Shown: positions 43,499 to 52,938, numbered from the stretch's first letter. The stretch: DNA of 64,000 bases from Curtobacterium sp. MCLR17_007 (GCF_003234655.2 NZ_CP126272.1:1-64000); one strand, 5' to 3'. The notes: generated from the letters alone by a model not told the origin. Numbers and translations are program-made.

Positions 43499-43629
43499 GC
43501 ACTCGATCACGCGGCGAGCTCGCTCGCACCGTCGGCTGGGCACTGCTCGGGACGGCGGCGATCGCCGTCATCGTCACCGTGTTCATCGCCGCAGCCTCCG
43601 GCAACCCCATCAACGTCAACCCCATCTGA
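43495..43629 (+). CDS. Small single-pass membrane protein (44 residues)
   Basis: ATG 43495 overlaps the preceding stop as ATGA, with GAGGAGG in good register upstream. The peptide MSTRSRGELARTVGWALLGT continues with AAIAVIVTVFIAAASG, a single clear membrane helix. It is too short for routine gene finders but well supported by overlap and ribosome site. Its function is unknown. Confidence 0.6.
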   Translation: MSTRSRGELARTVGWALLGTAAIAVIVTVFIAAASGNPINVNPI

Positions 43630-43651
43630 GATCAGCAAGCGGAGGAAGAAC

Positions 43652-44155
43652 ATGCCTGTCAAGACGATCTGGCCCGTGCAGTACACGTGTGGCCACACCG
43701 AGAACCGCGACCTGTCCGACAAGCCCGCCGGGAAGCGGACGGCGTCCGCGAAGTGGTTCGGCGAGCACCTGGTGTGCGGTCGATGCTTCAACAAGCAGAA
43801 CGGTTCCGGAGAGAGCGACGCCGAGCGGGATGCTCGGCACGCGAAGGAAGCCGAACAGATCCGCGAGGACGCGGAGCGTGACGGTCTGCCGGTCGACCTG
43901 GTCGGCACGGAGAAGCAGGTGCCGTGGGCCCTGCGGATCCGTGCGGAGCTGATCCGCGGCGCGTACGAGGCGCTCGTCGAGAGCGGCGAACTCAGCGACG
44001 CGGAGTTCGAGGAGCAGGTGCTCGTCACAGCCCGCCCCCTCGACCGGGCCCGCTGGTGGATCGACAACAAGGACGCCGCCGCCGAGGACCTCCCCGAGCT
44101 GCTCGCTGACCCGGGCACCATCGACGTCGGCGCATCGACGGAGAACGTCGCATGA
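43652..44155 (+). CDS. Putative zinc-binding protein of the transfer operon
   Basis: The protein has 167 residues. The N terminus contains CGHTENRDL and VCGRCFNKQN (Cys13, His15, Cys42, Cys45), a probable zinc knuckle. The remainder is acidic and helical (AERDARHAKEAEQIREDAER near 57-76). It starts after AGCGGAGGAAG and overlaps the next gene by ATGA. No named family was recognised; similar short Zn proteins occur in actinobacterial transfer operons. Confidence 0.55.
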   Translation: MPVKTIWPVQYTCGHTENRDLSDKPAGKRTASAKWFGEHLVCGRCFNKQNGSGESDAERDARHAKEAEQIREDAERDGLPVDLVGTEKQVPWALRIRAELIRGAYEALVESGELSDAEFEEQVLVTARPLDRARWWIDNKDAAAEDLPELLADPGTIDVGASTENVA

Positions 44156-45243
44156 GCATCGCAGACGGTCAGAACATCGACCCCGCGCTCCGTACCGCGT
44201 ACGCGGGAGTGGCCGGCGCTGGCGAGGGTGCCGAGCGCGCCGGTCGCCGGCTCACCGCTGCGCTCGACCCGGTGCGGATCGCCGCGCAGATCCAGCACGG
44301 GTCCCGCTCTTCGCAGTGGGACGAGTCGGAGTGGCCTGAGCCGGGGGAGCCGCTGCCGCGGTTCGTGGAGGTCGGCCTCGGCCGGCCCGTAGTGGAGACG
44401 ATCGAGTCGCGGCGCTTCGTCGACGTGCTCGCCGGCGAGATCGCCGACGCCCGCGCCGTCGGTGAAGAAGAGCCTCCGGTGACGGCGGAAGACCGCGTAG
44501 CAGCACTTCGCACCGCGCCGGAGGTGTGGGACGCCCTGGTCAGCCGCGGCGAGCAGCTACCGCCTGAGCCGGAGTGGTGGCGGACCGAGCGCACGGATCT
44601 GCGCGCGGAGATCCCGACCCTGCAGGCGCGGATGGAGCAGGCGTACCTCGACGGGTACGACGAGCGGATCCGGACCGGCCTCGCGTACGACGACGCCGAC
44701 GAGGCGGGCAAGGAGCAGGTCGGCGGCCAGGTTCTCACCGCGAAGGTGCTGGCCTACGACGAGCTCGGTCGTCTCTCCCGCACACTCGACGCGGAGCTTC
44801 CCGGCGAGGAGGTGGCCTTCGTCCCGGGCGCTGCGGATGAGCCGTTGACCCCGGCGGCGGAGGCGGCGCTCGAGCGCAGCGCGCACCTCGCCGGCCGATG
44901 GGCGGCGCTCGACACCGGCGCGGACGACCTGATCGCGGACATCGACCGACGCACGCGCGAGCTCACGCATGCCCCGTCCGTGCTCGCCGGGGATCCGCGT
45001 GACGCGCTGTTCAACTACCTGGACCCCGACGCGCGTCGCGCCGAGCGGGCGTTGCCGCAGATCGAACGCGACAACACGGTTCGGTCCGCTCAGACGTTGA
45101 CCACGTCGACGTCGAGCCGTGACCGGGGTGGCCTGTTCGAGCGGCTTCGGGAACGCCGCGACGAGCGGCGAGCACAGACGGCATCGCTGACGGAGCCCGG
45201 GCGACAGCCCGTCGCGCCGCAGCAGACGCAGAGCATCAAGTGA
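44152..45243 (+). CDS. Uncharacterised helical transfer-operon protein
   Basis: The 363-residue protein is soluble and highly charged, Ala/Glu/Arg-rich with long helices (LQARMEQAYLDGYDERIRTG near 162-181) and a basic, Gln-rich C terminus. No catalytic motif was seen. It lies directly before the coupling-protein gene and overlaps its upstream neighbour by ATGA. A relaxosome or coupling-protein partner is a reasonable guess. Confidence 0.6.
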   Translation: MSIADGQNIDPALRTAYAGVAGAGEGAERAGRRLTAALDPVRIAAQIQHGSRSSQWDESEWPEPGEPLPRFVEVGLGRPVVETIESRRFVDVLAGEIADARAVGEEEPPVTAEDRVAALRTAPEVWDALVSRGEQLPPEPEWWRTERTDLRAEIPTLQARMEQAYLDGYDERIRTGLAYDDADEAGKEQVGGQVLTAKVLAYDELGRLSRTLDAELPGEEVAFVPGAADEPLTPAAEAALERSAHLAGRWAALDTGADDLIADIDRRTRELTHAPSVLAGDPRDALFNYLDPDARRAERALPQIERDNTVRSAQTLTTSTSSRDRGGLFERLRERRDERRAQTASLTEPGRQPVAPQQTQSIK

Positions 45244-45256
45244 CGGGGAGCAGACC

Positions 45257-46954
45257 ATGACCGATACGACAACCGGCGAGCGGTTCCGGAACGAGTGGCC
45301 GCTGTGGGTGGCGGGCGCTCTCCTCGTGGTCGCAGCGCAGGCAGCGCTTGCGACTACCGCGACGGGGATCGGCCCATTCGATGTGTTCCTCAGCGTGATG
45401 GTGCTGATCCGGCTGGTGTTCCAGTCGGGCACGCCGACCGGCGTCACGCTGCCCTCCGGCGGCGAGTTCATCGCCTGGTGGATCGGGTACGCGCTGATCG
45501 GTGCGGTCCTGTGGGTCGGGGTGTGGCTGGTGGCGCGCAAGCTGTTCGGGGCGAAGCAGCGGGACGGCCTCAGCACGGGCCGTGCGATCACCAAGCGCGT
45601 CGGCACCGGGAAGCTCCTGGCGGGGATGACACCGTTCGCGTACCTCGGACGGACCTCGATCGTGGCGCGGGCGGAGGACACGGCTCTCGTCATCGCTGCG
45701 CCGCGGATGGGTAAGACGGCCCGCATCGCGATCAAGCGGATCACGGACGCGCCGGCAGCGTGCGTGGTCACGGGCACGAAGCCGGATGTGCTGCGCACGA
45801 CGGCGAAGATCCGAGCGGACAAGGGCACCGTGCACGTATTCGACCCGGAGGGGGTGTCGATGTGGCCCGACACAACGTCATGGGACATCGTCGCGGGGTG
45901 CCAGGACGAGGAGGAGGCCGTCGCTAGAGCGAAGGCGATCGTCAACGCCCGCCCGATGAAGGGCGGTGGGAACAGCGAGTTCTTCACCGAGGCTGCGGAC
46001 ACGGTGCTCCGCTGCCTGCTGCACGCGGCGGCGCTCGGTGGTCGGAACATGCGCGACGTCCTCGCGTGGACGCGTGACTTCAGCGACGACACCCCGTACG
46101 AGATCCTCTCGACCCACCCGGGTGCGATGCCCGGCTGGGTCGACGACCTCCGGAAGTTCTGCCGCGCGAAGGCTGAGGAGACGGTCGCCAGCACCGACAT
46201 GACGCTCGGGCTTGCCCTGAAAGCGTTCGGCACCCGATCGGTGCTCGACGCGGTCTGCCCGCGTCGAGGAGCATTGAGGTTCGACCCAGCCGGGTTCTGG
46301 TCGACCAGCGACACGGTCTACCTGCTGACGCAGTCTGGGGAGACGTCGATCTGTGCGCCGGTCATCACCGCGCTGGTGGCGTCAATCGAGCGTGCCGCCC
46401 GGAAGCAGTCGACACGGACCGTGGAGGGCCGTCTGGACCCCCCGATGACGCTCGTCCTGGACGAGGTCGCGAACGTCGCGCCCATCCCGTCGCTGCCGTC
46501 CCTGATGACTGACGGTGGCGGCCGCGGGATCCTGCCGTGGGTGATCGCGCAGACCCGCGACCAGCTGCGTCAGCGGTGGGGCAAGGAGGGTGCCGGGACG
46601 ATCATCGAGTCCGCGACGGCGCTGATCGTGCTCGGCGGCAGCAAGGATGCGGACTTCGCAGAAGACATGTCCCGGCTGATCGGTGACCGCCTCGTGGAGC
46701 GGCAGTCCTCGACCAGGTCCGGCAGCGGCCTGTCGGACACGACGTCGTGGACGAACGAACGGATCATGCCCGGTTCGGAGATCCGGCAGATCCCCGAGGG
46801 TCAAGGGCTGCTGCTGTACCGGGAGCTCGCCGCTGCAGTGGTGAAGCTGCCCGGTTGGTGGGAGACCGACGCGAGGAAGGCATGCGAGGCCTCCAACCAG
46901 TGGACGCTCCAGCGGGAGGGTCTGCTCCCGTCGACCGTGGAGACGGCCGCATGA
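45257..46954 (+). CDS. Type IV coupling protein, TraG/TraD/VirD4 family
   Basis: The 565-residue protein brings the relaxase-DNA complex to the channel. Two N-terminal membrane helices (WVAGALLVVAAQAALATTAT near 14-33, and a second near 75-95) precede the ATPase. Walker A is AAPRMGKTARI near 150-160, Walker B LVLDEVANVAPIPSLPSLMT near 397-416, and a TraM-recognition-like region follows (LYRELAAAVVKLPGWWE near 522-538). A GGGGAGCAG ribosome site precedes ATG 45257. Confidence 0.9.
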   Translation: MTDTTTGERFRNEWPLWVAGALLVVAAQAALATTATGIGPFDVFLSVMVLIRLVFQSGTPTGVTLPSGGEFIAWWIGYALIGAVLWVGVWLVARKLFGAKQRDGLSTGRAITKRVGTGKLLAGMTPFAYLGRTSIVARAEDTALVIAAPRMGKTARIAIKRITDAPAACVVTGTKPDVLRTTAKIRADKGTVHVFDPEGVSMWPDTTSWDIVAGCQDEEEAVARAKAIVNARPMKGGGNSEFFTEAADTVLRCLLHAAALGGRNMRDVLAWTRDFSDDTPYEILSTHPGAMPGWVDDLRKFCRAKAEETVASTDMTLGLALKAFGTRSVLDAVCPRRGALRFDPAGFWSTSDTVYLLTQSGETSICAPVITALVASIERAARKQSTRTVEGRLDPPMTLVLDEVANVAPIPSLPSLMTDGGGRGILPWVIAQTRDQLRQRWGKEGAGTIIESATALIVLGGSKDADFAEDMSRLIGDRLVERQSSTRSGSGLSDTTSWTNERIMPGSEIRQIPEGQGLLLYRELAAAVVKLPGWWETDARKACEASNQWTLQREGLLPSTVETAA

Positions 46955-47478
46955 AGCCGGCGGAGGAGCGGCTCGACGACCTCGAGGAGAAGGTCGAGTT
47001 TCTGGGCGAGCTGCTCGAAGGGCAGCCGGACGGGCCGTGGACCTGGCGGACGCTCCGAGGGGCGAACCGCTCCGACCTGTGGGCGGAGCTGCACGAGTTC
47101 GTCGGGTGGCTGCAGGAACGGTACCTGCGCTACCTCGGCAGCGAGGTCTATCCGCTGCCGCCGACGTGGTTCGAGAGTCCGGTCGCAGTGGAACTGCTCA
47201 CCGCGCTGATGGTCGCGCACCGTGCGGCGTACAGCGCGGCACAGGTGGAACCGTCGTTCGCGCTCGTGGAGTGGCACGAACGGTGCCTGTTCCCGACGCT
47301 CGAGCGGCTGCGCGACGTGAAGGTGTTCCACAACAACGCGGTCCGCACCCCCTCGCGCACCGTCGGGACGGACGACGCAGGGTTCGCGACCTTCCTCGAA
47401 GCCGACCTTCGCACGCAGGGGGACGACGCCGAGAGAGCCAGCGTCGTGACCTTGGACGGTGAGCCGAATCGCGCCTAA
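46951..47478 (+). CDS. DUF4913-like protein, last gene of the transfer operon
   Basis: The 175-residue protein matches the pattern I recall for DUF4913: WAELHEFVGWLQERYLRYLG near 45-64, LPPTWFESPVAVELLTALMV near 69-88, and WHERCLFPTLERLRD near 107-121. An acidic coiled N terminus precedes. It overlaps the coupling-protein stop by ATGA. The family is common in actinobacterial plasmids; its biochemical role is unknown. Confidence 0.65.
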   Translation: MKPAEERLDDLEEKVEFLGELLEGQPDGPWTWRTLRGANRSDLWAELHEFVGWLQERYLRYLGSEVYPLPPTWFESPVAVELLTALMVAHRAAYSAAQVEPSFALVEWHERCLFPTLERLRDVKVFHNNAVRTPSRTVGTDDAGFATFLEADLRTQGDDAERASVVTLDGEPNRA

Positions 47479-47492
47479 GATGGACACCAAAA

Positions 47493-47518
47493 GGGGCCGG
47501 TGCTCGCGCACCGACCCC
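47493..47518 (+). terminator. Terminator of the transfer operon
   Basis: GGGGCCGGTGC/GCACCGACCCC arms (one mismatch) around TCGC begin 15 bp after the last stop of the operon. No U-tract follows, but the stem is strong and no gene continues rightward. Confidence 0.6.
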
Positions 47519-47621
47519 ATCCCTCACCCAGGGCCCTCACCGACCGACTGACCTTGTCATCGACATGAGGGTTGGCCCACCCGCCAGTGACTTACAGGGT
47601 CACGGAAACGGGCGGAAGCCT

Positions 47622-48062
47622 CTACGTAGCCACCGAGACATCCTTGTCTTCGGTGGCTTCGTTGCGTTCAGCGGCCTTCCGTCGCGGACCCGTCGCCTTG
47701 GACCCTGGCTTGCTGACGTCGATGACGAGCATGCCGTCCTCGAACTCCGGGGTCCATCGGTACGCCTCGTCGGTGTTGAGTCCGATGAACTGCGTGAAGA
47801 GCGTGCCTGCGACGAGCCAAGGGCCACGCTCGGTGTCCTTCGCGCCCTGCGGGCGCACGGGGTACGAGTTCTGGTTCGTGAGCGGGGCGGGGCGCATCGC
47901 GATTGCCTTCCGTTCTGCGTCCCACAAGAGCTCGACGCCTTCCGGCTTGCCGAGGCCCTCGAACGCAGCTCGGTTGATCGAGAACATGCCGCGGCGCTGG
48001 ATGGTCACCGACGGAGTCGTCGGGACCGGAGCGCTGCCCTTCTCGTACACGGTGAAGCCCAT
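47622..48062 (-). CDS. Uncharacterised 146-residue protein
   Basis: The start ATG 48062 is preceded by a perfect AAGGAGG ribosome site. The protein is mixed alpha/beta (SVTIQRRGMFSINRAAFEGL near 18-37, VELLWDAERKAIAMRPAP near 43-60), ending in a charged tail; the MFSINRAAFE stretch is reminiscent of AbrB- or SpoVT-like swapped-hairpin proteins. It is convergent with the transfer operon and downstream of the repeat array. Its function is unknown. Confidence 0.6.
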   Translation of the reverse strand: MGFTVYEKGSAPVPTTPSVTIQRRGMFSINRAAFEGLGKPEGVELLWDAERKAIAMRPAPLTNQNSYPVRPQGAKDTERGPWLVAGTLFTQFIGLNTDEAYRWTPEFEDGMLVIDVSKPGSKATGPRRKAAERNEATEDKDVSVAT

Positions 48063-48270
48063 CAGGTCCTCCTTCTTCTCGTCGCTGCCTTGCCGGTGAC
48101 TCCAAGGTACAACGGAATCGATAGAGAGTGCAAGCAGCGCGTTAGATGACTTCCGCAGCGGGGTATACCGAGCAGTCTAGGTGAGCCTGGCTCTACCGAC
48201 TGGGTAGGCCTGCCGGTTGGGCAGAAACAGGGCGAGTGGGTCGTCAGACGCGCTGACGTAATCTGCGCGC

Positions 48271-48710
48271 GGGTTTCGTTGCGCACGTCGTGAACGTTGA
48301 CGACGACGCTCGTTTGATCGACGGTCCACTTCGTTGGACAGGCTGACGGATTTTCTACGTCGGTTTCGTTGCATACGTCGCGAACGTTGACGACGACGCT
48401 CGTTTGGTCGGCGGTCCACTTCGTTGGACAGGCTGACGGATTTTTCACGTCGGTTTCGCTGCGTACGTCGCGAACGTTGACGACGACGCTCGTTTGATCG
48501 GCGGTACGTCTAGTCGGACAGGCTGACGGATTTTTCACGTCGGTTTCGCTGCGTACGTCGCGAACGTTGACGACGACGCTCGTTTGATCGGCGGTACGTC
48601 CAGTCGGACAGGCTGACGGATTTTTCACGTCGGTTTCGTTGGGTACGTCGCGAACGTCGACGACGACGCTCGCCTGATCGGCGGCACGCGTCGACGTACG
48701 GTCTACGTGG
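48271..48710. repeat. Five-copy 90-bp tandem repeat array
   Basis: Units repeat every 90 bp exactly: the block CGACGACGCTCG recurs at 48301, 48391, 48481, 48571 and 48661. Each unit also has TTGACG, GGCTGACGGATTTTT and a small hairpin. Units 1-2 have GTCCA/TGGAC stems and units 3-4 have GTC(C/T)/GGAC stems with different bases, so the fold is kept while the sequence changes. The fifth unit is diverged and truncated. A 251-codon frame reads leftward through the array (48817-48062), but it contains little besides the repeats and is not called as a gene. The array lies just past the relaxase stop. Confidence 0.85.
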
Positions 48711-48785
48711 TTGACGTGACCGACGACGATCAAGCGGAACCTGTCGAACGACGGGGGGGCGCCGAGCCCTGTGCGGCGTAGCCGC

Positions 48786-51700
48786 CTACTGGCGGGGACC
48801 GCGCTGGGTTGGGTCACCCGTGACGGGCGGTTCCTTCGTCACTGCGCGGTCGGTGTCCTGCTGCCGGCGCGCCTTGAGGCGATCGAACACATCGCCTCCG
48901 GCGCTGTCGGGCCGGGTCCCGCCGCGGCGGGCACGGAGCCTGTCGATCGACGACTCCTTCCGGTCGGCCGCCTGCTCGCGCAGCACCGACGACTTGTGCG
49001 CGGCGACGATCCGAGCGTGAAGGTCCTGCCCGACGGGTCGCTCGCGCAGTCCCGCCGGGACCGCGTCGGCGGCTTCAGCGTCGACGTTGTACCGGGTTCG
49101 GAACGTGTCGACCTCGCCGGCGAGGCGGACCCATGCCTCGCGGCGTGCGGGATCTTCCGGGACAGCGCCGAGCTGCGCAGCCCAGGCGGGCTGTTTCGCG
49201 GCGACCTGGTGCCCGCGCTCAAGCAGGCGAGCGTGAATGTGGTCGTAGCGGTCCTGCAGCTCGGTCCGCCAGTCGTCGTCGACGCCCGCGGCGCGCAGCG
49301 GACGCGGGTCGGCGATCCACGCCGGCACGTCGGGGACGTCGACGGTCGGGTGCTCGGCGATCCACGCAGCGGTTGCGTCCTTGACGCGGCCGGCGAGGGC
49401 GGCCGGGACGTTCTCGACCTGCTCGAGCGGCTTGTCGGTCCAGGCGCGGTAGAGCACGTCGGCAGGTTCGAGGCCGGCGGCCTCGGCCTGACGGAGCGCC
49501 GCCTTCGTGACGGCCCAGGTCGGCTCGGCGGTGATCGCTGCCGCGGCGTCGCGGCCGAGAGCGGTGTCGGCGGCGACGGCGAACCGGCGGTCGTCGAGTT
49601 GCTGCAGGAGGTCGGCGTACTCGTCGGCGAGCCGGGTCACCTGACCGGCTTCCTGCTGAGCGACCCGCAGCTGCTCGTGCGCGGTCAGGTTGGGGTCGAC
49701 GTTGCCGGCGATCCTCGCCAGGACGTCGCGCATGTCCTGGCCGGGCTCGGTGATGACGACGAAGGTGTTGCGGTGGCGTCCACGGGTACCGCCGACGTAG
49801 GCGGCGTTGCGCGACGTCGACGCGTCGACCATCTGCCACATGGTGTCGCCGGTGTTGCCCTGCTCGCCGTGGGTGGTGCGGGCGTAGCCGAGCTGGGCGT
49901 GCTGCTTGACGTAGTCGGCCGGCAGACGCAGCTTGCCGCCGTGGCCGGCGTGCACGACGTCGAGGGAACCGTCCTCGTGGACACGCTCGACCGTCCACCG
50001 GTCGCCGTTCTTCACGAACTCGCGGCCGCGGTGCATCCGCTGCTTGTAGTCGTTCTTGCGGGTCACGAGCCGGTCTCCGACGTGCGCTTGGAAGCCGTCC
50101 ATGAGGTCCGCACCCCGACGGCCCGAGACCTCGCCGGTGGTGAAGCGGTATGCCTGCGCACGCGCGTTCAGCTCAGCGACCTGCGTCCGGGTGGGTGCGG
50201 CCATGAGAGCGTCGAGGCCCTGGTCGATGTCCTGCTGCCAGCCGTTGAAGATGTGGTCGGCCATCCGGTCAGCGTCGCCGCCCACGACGCGGTCGTTGGC
50301 GAGGTGCCATGCCCACGGATCCTTCACCGTCGGGTCGCGCAGCAGCAGCGTCGCGGCAGCTTCGTCGGGGTTGCTGAAGCGGTGGAGTTCATCGAGGTGG
50401 GTCGCGCCGACCTCGTGCTCGAGCAGGCGCAGCATGCCGCCGGAGGCGACTGCGTCGAGCTGCTTGTCGTCGCCGATGAACCGGACGTGGGCGCCGGTGA
50501 GCTCGGCGATGCGGACGACCTTCGCGAGGTTCACCGTGCCGGCCATGCCGGCTTCGTCGACCACGATCACATCGCCACGGCGCAGGTCGATGTCACCCGT
50601 GATGGACTTCGCCTCGAGCAGCTGCTCGAGGGTTGTGCCGACGAGGAACTTGTCGAGCGTGACGGCCTTGATGCCGACCGCGTCGGACATGACCGCGGCC
50701 GCGGCCGCGGACGGGGTCAGGCCGATCATGCGACCACCCTCGGCTTCGATGGCACGGGCGGCGACCTTCAGCGCAGTCGTCTTCCCGGTACCGGCGGGGC
50801 CGACGCCGACCATGACGCGCACTGGGTCACACGCGAACGCCGCGGCGAGAGCGGCCTGTCCGGCGTCAAGGTGGGAACCGTGCTTCGCCTTCGCAGCCGC
50901 GAACGTAACCGGCTGGACCGGCCCGAGGGTGCGGTCCTTTGCAGCGTCGAGGATAATCCGCTCCGCGTCGAACACCGCCTGCGACGAGAACACCACCGCG
51001 CCCTTGGACACGTACGGAGAGGAGCCGTCGCGCATCGCGACGGGCTGGAACGTGCCGTGCGCTGGGGGCGGGGTGAGACGGATCGAGTGGCCGTCGATGA
51101 CGGTCTTCGTGATGATCGCGGCGCCGGTCTTGCTGTCCAGCCCGGGCATCCCACGGTGTTCGTTCACCCACTGCTCGGCGGCGATCTGCACGTTGTTGAC
51201 GCCCCACGTCGAGCGGGCCTCCGACACCTTCGCCAGGATCGTACGGGCCGCGTCCTCCGGGTCGAACGGTGCCTCCTGGTCGGAGCCGAGGCCACGACCG
51301 AGGAGAGCACCGACTTCGAGGTCCTGGCGTCGTGTGCTCTTCCGCGCCGCGTCGAACCACGCCGTCGCGACCACGGCGACGGGGCGGATGTGCTCCTTCT
51401 TCGGCCGCGTCGCGAGAACCGCCTGCTGCGCGATCTTGCGCCTCGTGGCGCGATCCGGTGAGCGCCCGTGGTCACGTCGGTAGTCCCGCTCGAGGTCCGC
51501 GGCGACCCTCCGGGAATCACGCGACCGGGTGGACGATTCCGCGATCAGGTCATCACTGACGCCGGCGAGCTCGACCACAGGAGGGTCGCCGGCGCGCACG
51601 GTCCGGGCGCGGGTCGTAGCACCCGTGAGCTCGCACACGTAGTCCATGACCGCTCGGTTGTGGATCGCCGCAGCGGTCATCGCCTGACGGTGCAGCAGCT

Positions 51701-52571
51701 TCGAGTCGAGGGTCCGCCACTTGCCGTCGGAGCCGAGCACCCGGTTCGCGACCACCACGTGGTCGTGCAACTGCGGGTCCCCAGACCGGGAATCGTGATG
51801 GCGGAACTTCGTCGCGATCAGACCGCCCTCGACGTCGAGCTGACGGACGCCGTTCACGCCTGCGCGGGTGGCGATAGCGTTCTCCTCGAGCCACGCAATC
51901 GAGTCGGCGATCGCGCGCTCCTGCGCCTGCTCGATCAGTCGAGCAGTCGCGTGGTCGTCCTGCGCGATCGCCGCGGCCCACGCGATCGAGACTGACTTCG
52001 GCGGCGAGAACGTGAGGTCGATCCCCGACACGGTGTTGCGATCCGAGCGAGTGGCGGCGGTGATGAACTTCCCGAGTTCCTCGCCGTCCGCGGCGGCACG
52101 GCCGTTCGCTTCTCGGAACGCCTGCGCGCCGACAGCGGTCCGAAGCTGAGCGCGTTCCTTCGCGTCGGGCTCGCGGTGGCGGGTGCGCTCGAAGCGGTCC
52201 TCGGCTTCCTTGATCGCGGCCGCGAGCTTCGTCGACGACGCGGACATACGGTGCGGAGCGCGACCGAGCCGGGCCTCCTTCTCGGCATCGGCGAAGCTCT
52301 TCCCGGCCTCCATCGAAGCAGCGATCATGGCCTCAGCGTCGGGGTGGAGCCCCTCACCGAACAGGGCCTTCATCTGCGCTTCGGTGACCTCGCCGGCCAT
52401 CCCCAGCAGACCGATCCCGCCACCGACCCACTGCCCCGGAGGGTTCCCCTCAACGGTGTAGTAGTCGCCGATCTCGCGGCCCTGCGCGCGTCGCACGTCG
52501 CCGGTCGCGACCTCCGACGTGTAGTAGGTGTAGCCGTCCCCGGTCGACAGCACATGCAGGCTCATCGTCAC
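48786..52571 (-). CDS. traA: MobF relaxase/helicase (TraA, TrwC type)
   Basis: This 1261-residue protein nicks oriT and unwinds the DNA for transfer. The N-terminal relaxase domain has the Tyr cluster YTYY near 14-17 and the histidine triad in FRHHDSRSGDPQLHDH near 256-271. The helicase part has Walker A VGPAGTGKTTALK near 590-602, VIVVDEAGMAGTVNL, and FIGDDKQLDAVASGG (RecD2-like motifs). The C terminus is a long helical tail. The start is GTG 52571 or ATG 52565. The 368-bp gap upstream carries the oriT candidate. Confidence 0.95.
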   Translation of the reverse strand: MTMSLHVLSTGDGYTYYTSEVATGDVRRAQGREIGDYYTVEGNPPGQWVGGGIGLLGMAGEVTEAQMKALFGEGLHPDAEAMIAASMEAGKSFADAEKEARLGRAPHRMSASSTKLAAAIKEAEDRFERTRHREPDAKERAQLRTAVGAQAFREANGRAAADGEELGKFITAATRSDRNTVSGIDLTFSPPKSVSIAWAAAIAQDDHATARLIEQAQERAIADSIAWLEENAIATRAGVNGVRQLDVEGGLIATKFRHHDSRSGDPQLHDHVVVANRVLGSDGKWRTLDSKLLHRQAMTAAAIHNRAVMDYVCELTGATTRARTVRAGDPPVVELAGVSDDLIAESSTRSRDSRRVAADLERDYRRDHGRSPDRATRRKIAQQAVLATRPKKEHIRPVAVVATAWFDAARKSTRRQDLEVGALLGRGLGSDQEAPFDPEDAARTILAKVSEARSTWGVNNVQIAAEQWVNEHRGMPGLDSKTGAAIITKTVIDGHSIRLTPPPAHGTFQPVAMRDGSSPYVSKGAVVFSSQAVFDAERIILDAAKDRTLGPVQPVTFAAAKAKHGSHLDAGQAALAAAFACDPVRVMVGVGPAGTGKTTALKVAARAIEAEGGRMIGLTPSAAAAAVMSDAVGIKAVTLDKFLVGTTLEQLLEAKSITGDIDLRRGDVIVVDEAGMAGTVNLAKVVRIAELTGAHVRFIGDDKQLDAVASGGMLRLLEHEVGATHLDELHRFSNPDEAAATLLLRDPTVKDPWAWHLANDRVVGGDADRMADHIFNGWQQDIDQGLDALMAAPTRTQVAELNARAQAYRFTTGEVSGRRGADLMDGFQAHVGDRLVTRKNDYKQRMHRGREFVKNGDRWTVERVHEDGSLDVVHAGHGGKLRLPADYVKQHAQLGYARTTHGEQGNTGDTMWQMVDASTSRNAAYVGGTRGRHRNTFVVITEPGQDMRDVLARIAGNVDPNLTAHEQLRVAQQEAGQVTRLADEYADLLQQLDDRRFAVAADTALGRDAAAAITAEPTWAVTKAALRQAEAAGLEPADVLYRAWTDKPLEQVENVPAALAGRVKDATAAWIAEHPTVDVPDVPAWIADPRPLRAAGVDDDWRTELQDRYDHIHARLLERGHQVAAKQPAWAAQLGAVPEDPARREAWVRLAGEVDTFRTRYNVDAEAADAVPAGLRERPVGQDLHARIVAAHKSSVLREQAADRKESSIDRLRARRGGTRPDSAGGDVFDRLKARRQQDTDRAVTKEPPVTGDPTQRGPRQ

Positions 52572-52798
52572 AGCGCATCACCCGGAACGGGTAGTGCGGC
52601 AGCGGAGAGCATGCCGCAAGGGTACCCCACTCATTCATAATGCCAATGGTGTGATCGCCGGTGAACCGAAGGATGAGGGGAACGGGCTCGCGAGCTATGG
52701 TGAGCGCGGATGCTGGTTGAGACCACGAGAACGGCAAGCATCGACGACTGAGGGACGAAGGATGTCGGTGCTGAGAGTGGAGTGCGTCGAAGGCAGCA

Positions 52799-52887
52799 TC
52801 CGAGCCAGAACCGCATGACGGTTCTGGCTCGGACAGACTCGGTCCGGCTTGCCCGGTCCGCTCCCGAACCGCGTCGCGGTCGGGAGC
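52799..52887. other. Candidate origin of transfer (two strong hairpins)
   Basis: The first inverted repeat, 52799-52833, has perfect 15-bp arms (left TCCGAGCCAGAACCG) around CATGA. The second, 52860-52887, has 13-bp arms starting GCTCCCG with one bulge. GGTCCG repeats lie between them. This gap separates the relaxase gene from a rightward coiled-coil gene, the usual place for a MobF oriT. The remaining bases 52572-52798 hold no convincing gene. The nic site cannot be placed. Confidence 0.5.
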
Positions 52888-52938
52888 TGTAGCCGTTAGG
52901 TCGCAAGGGGCGGCCGACCACGATCGGGAGGGATCGAG

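Noticed and set aside
48271..48710. CRISPR-like array
   Set aside because: Units are 90 bp of nearly continuous identity with no unique spacers of even length, and no cas genes are present.
48062..48817. 251-codon leftward frame spanning the 90-bp repeats, touching the next gene start
   Set aside because: Most of it is the repeat array read in an open frame. Changes between units preserve hairpins rather than codons, there is no ribosome site at 48817, and the non-repeat tail looks random.
52594..52818. 74-codon rightward frame in the oriT gap
   Set aside because: No ribosome site, low-complexity content, and it runs into the perfect inverted repeat; non-coding is more likely.
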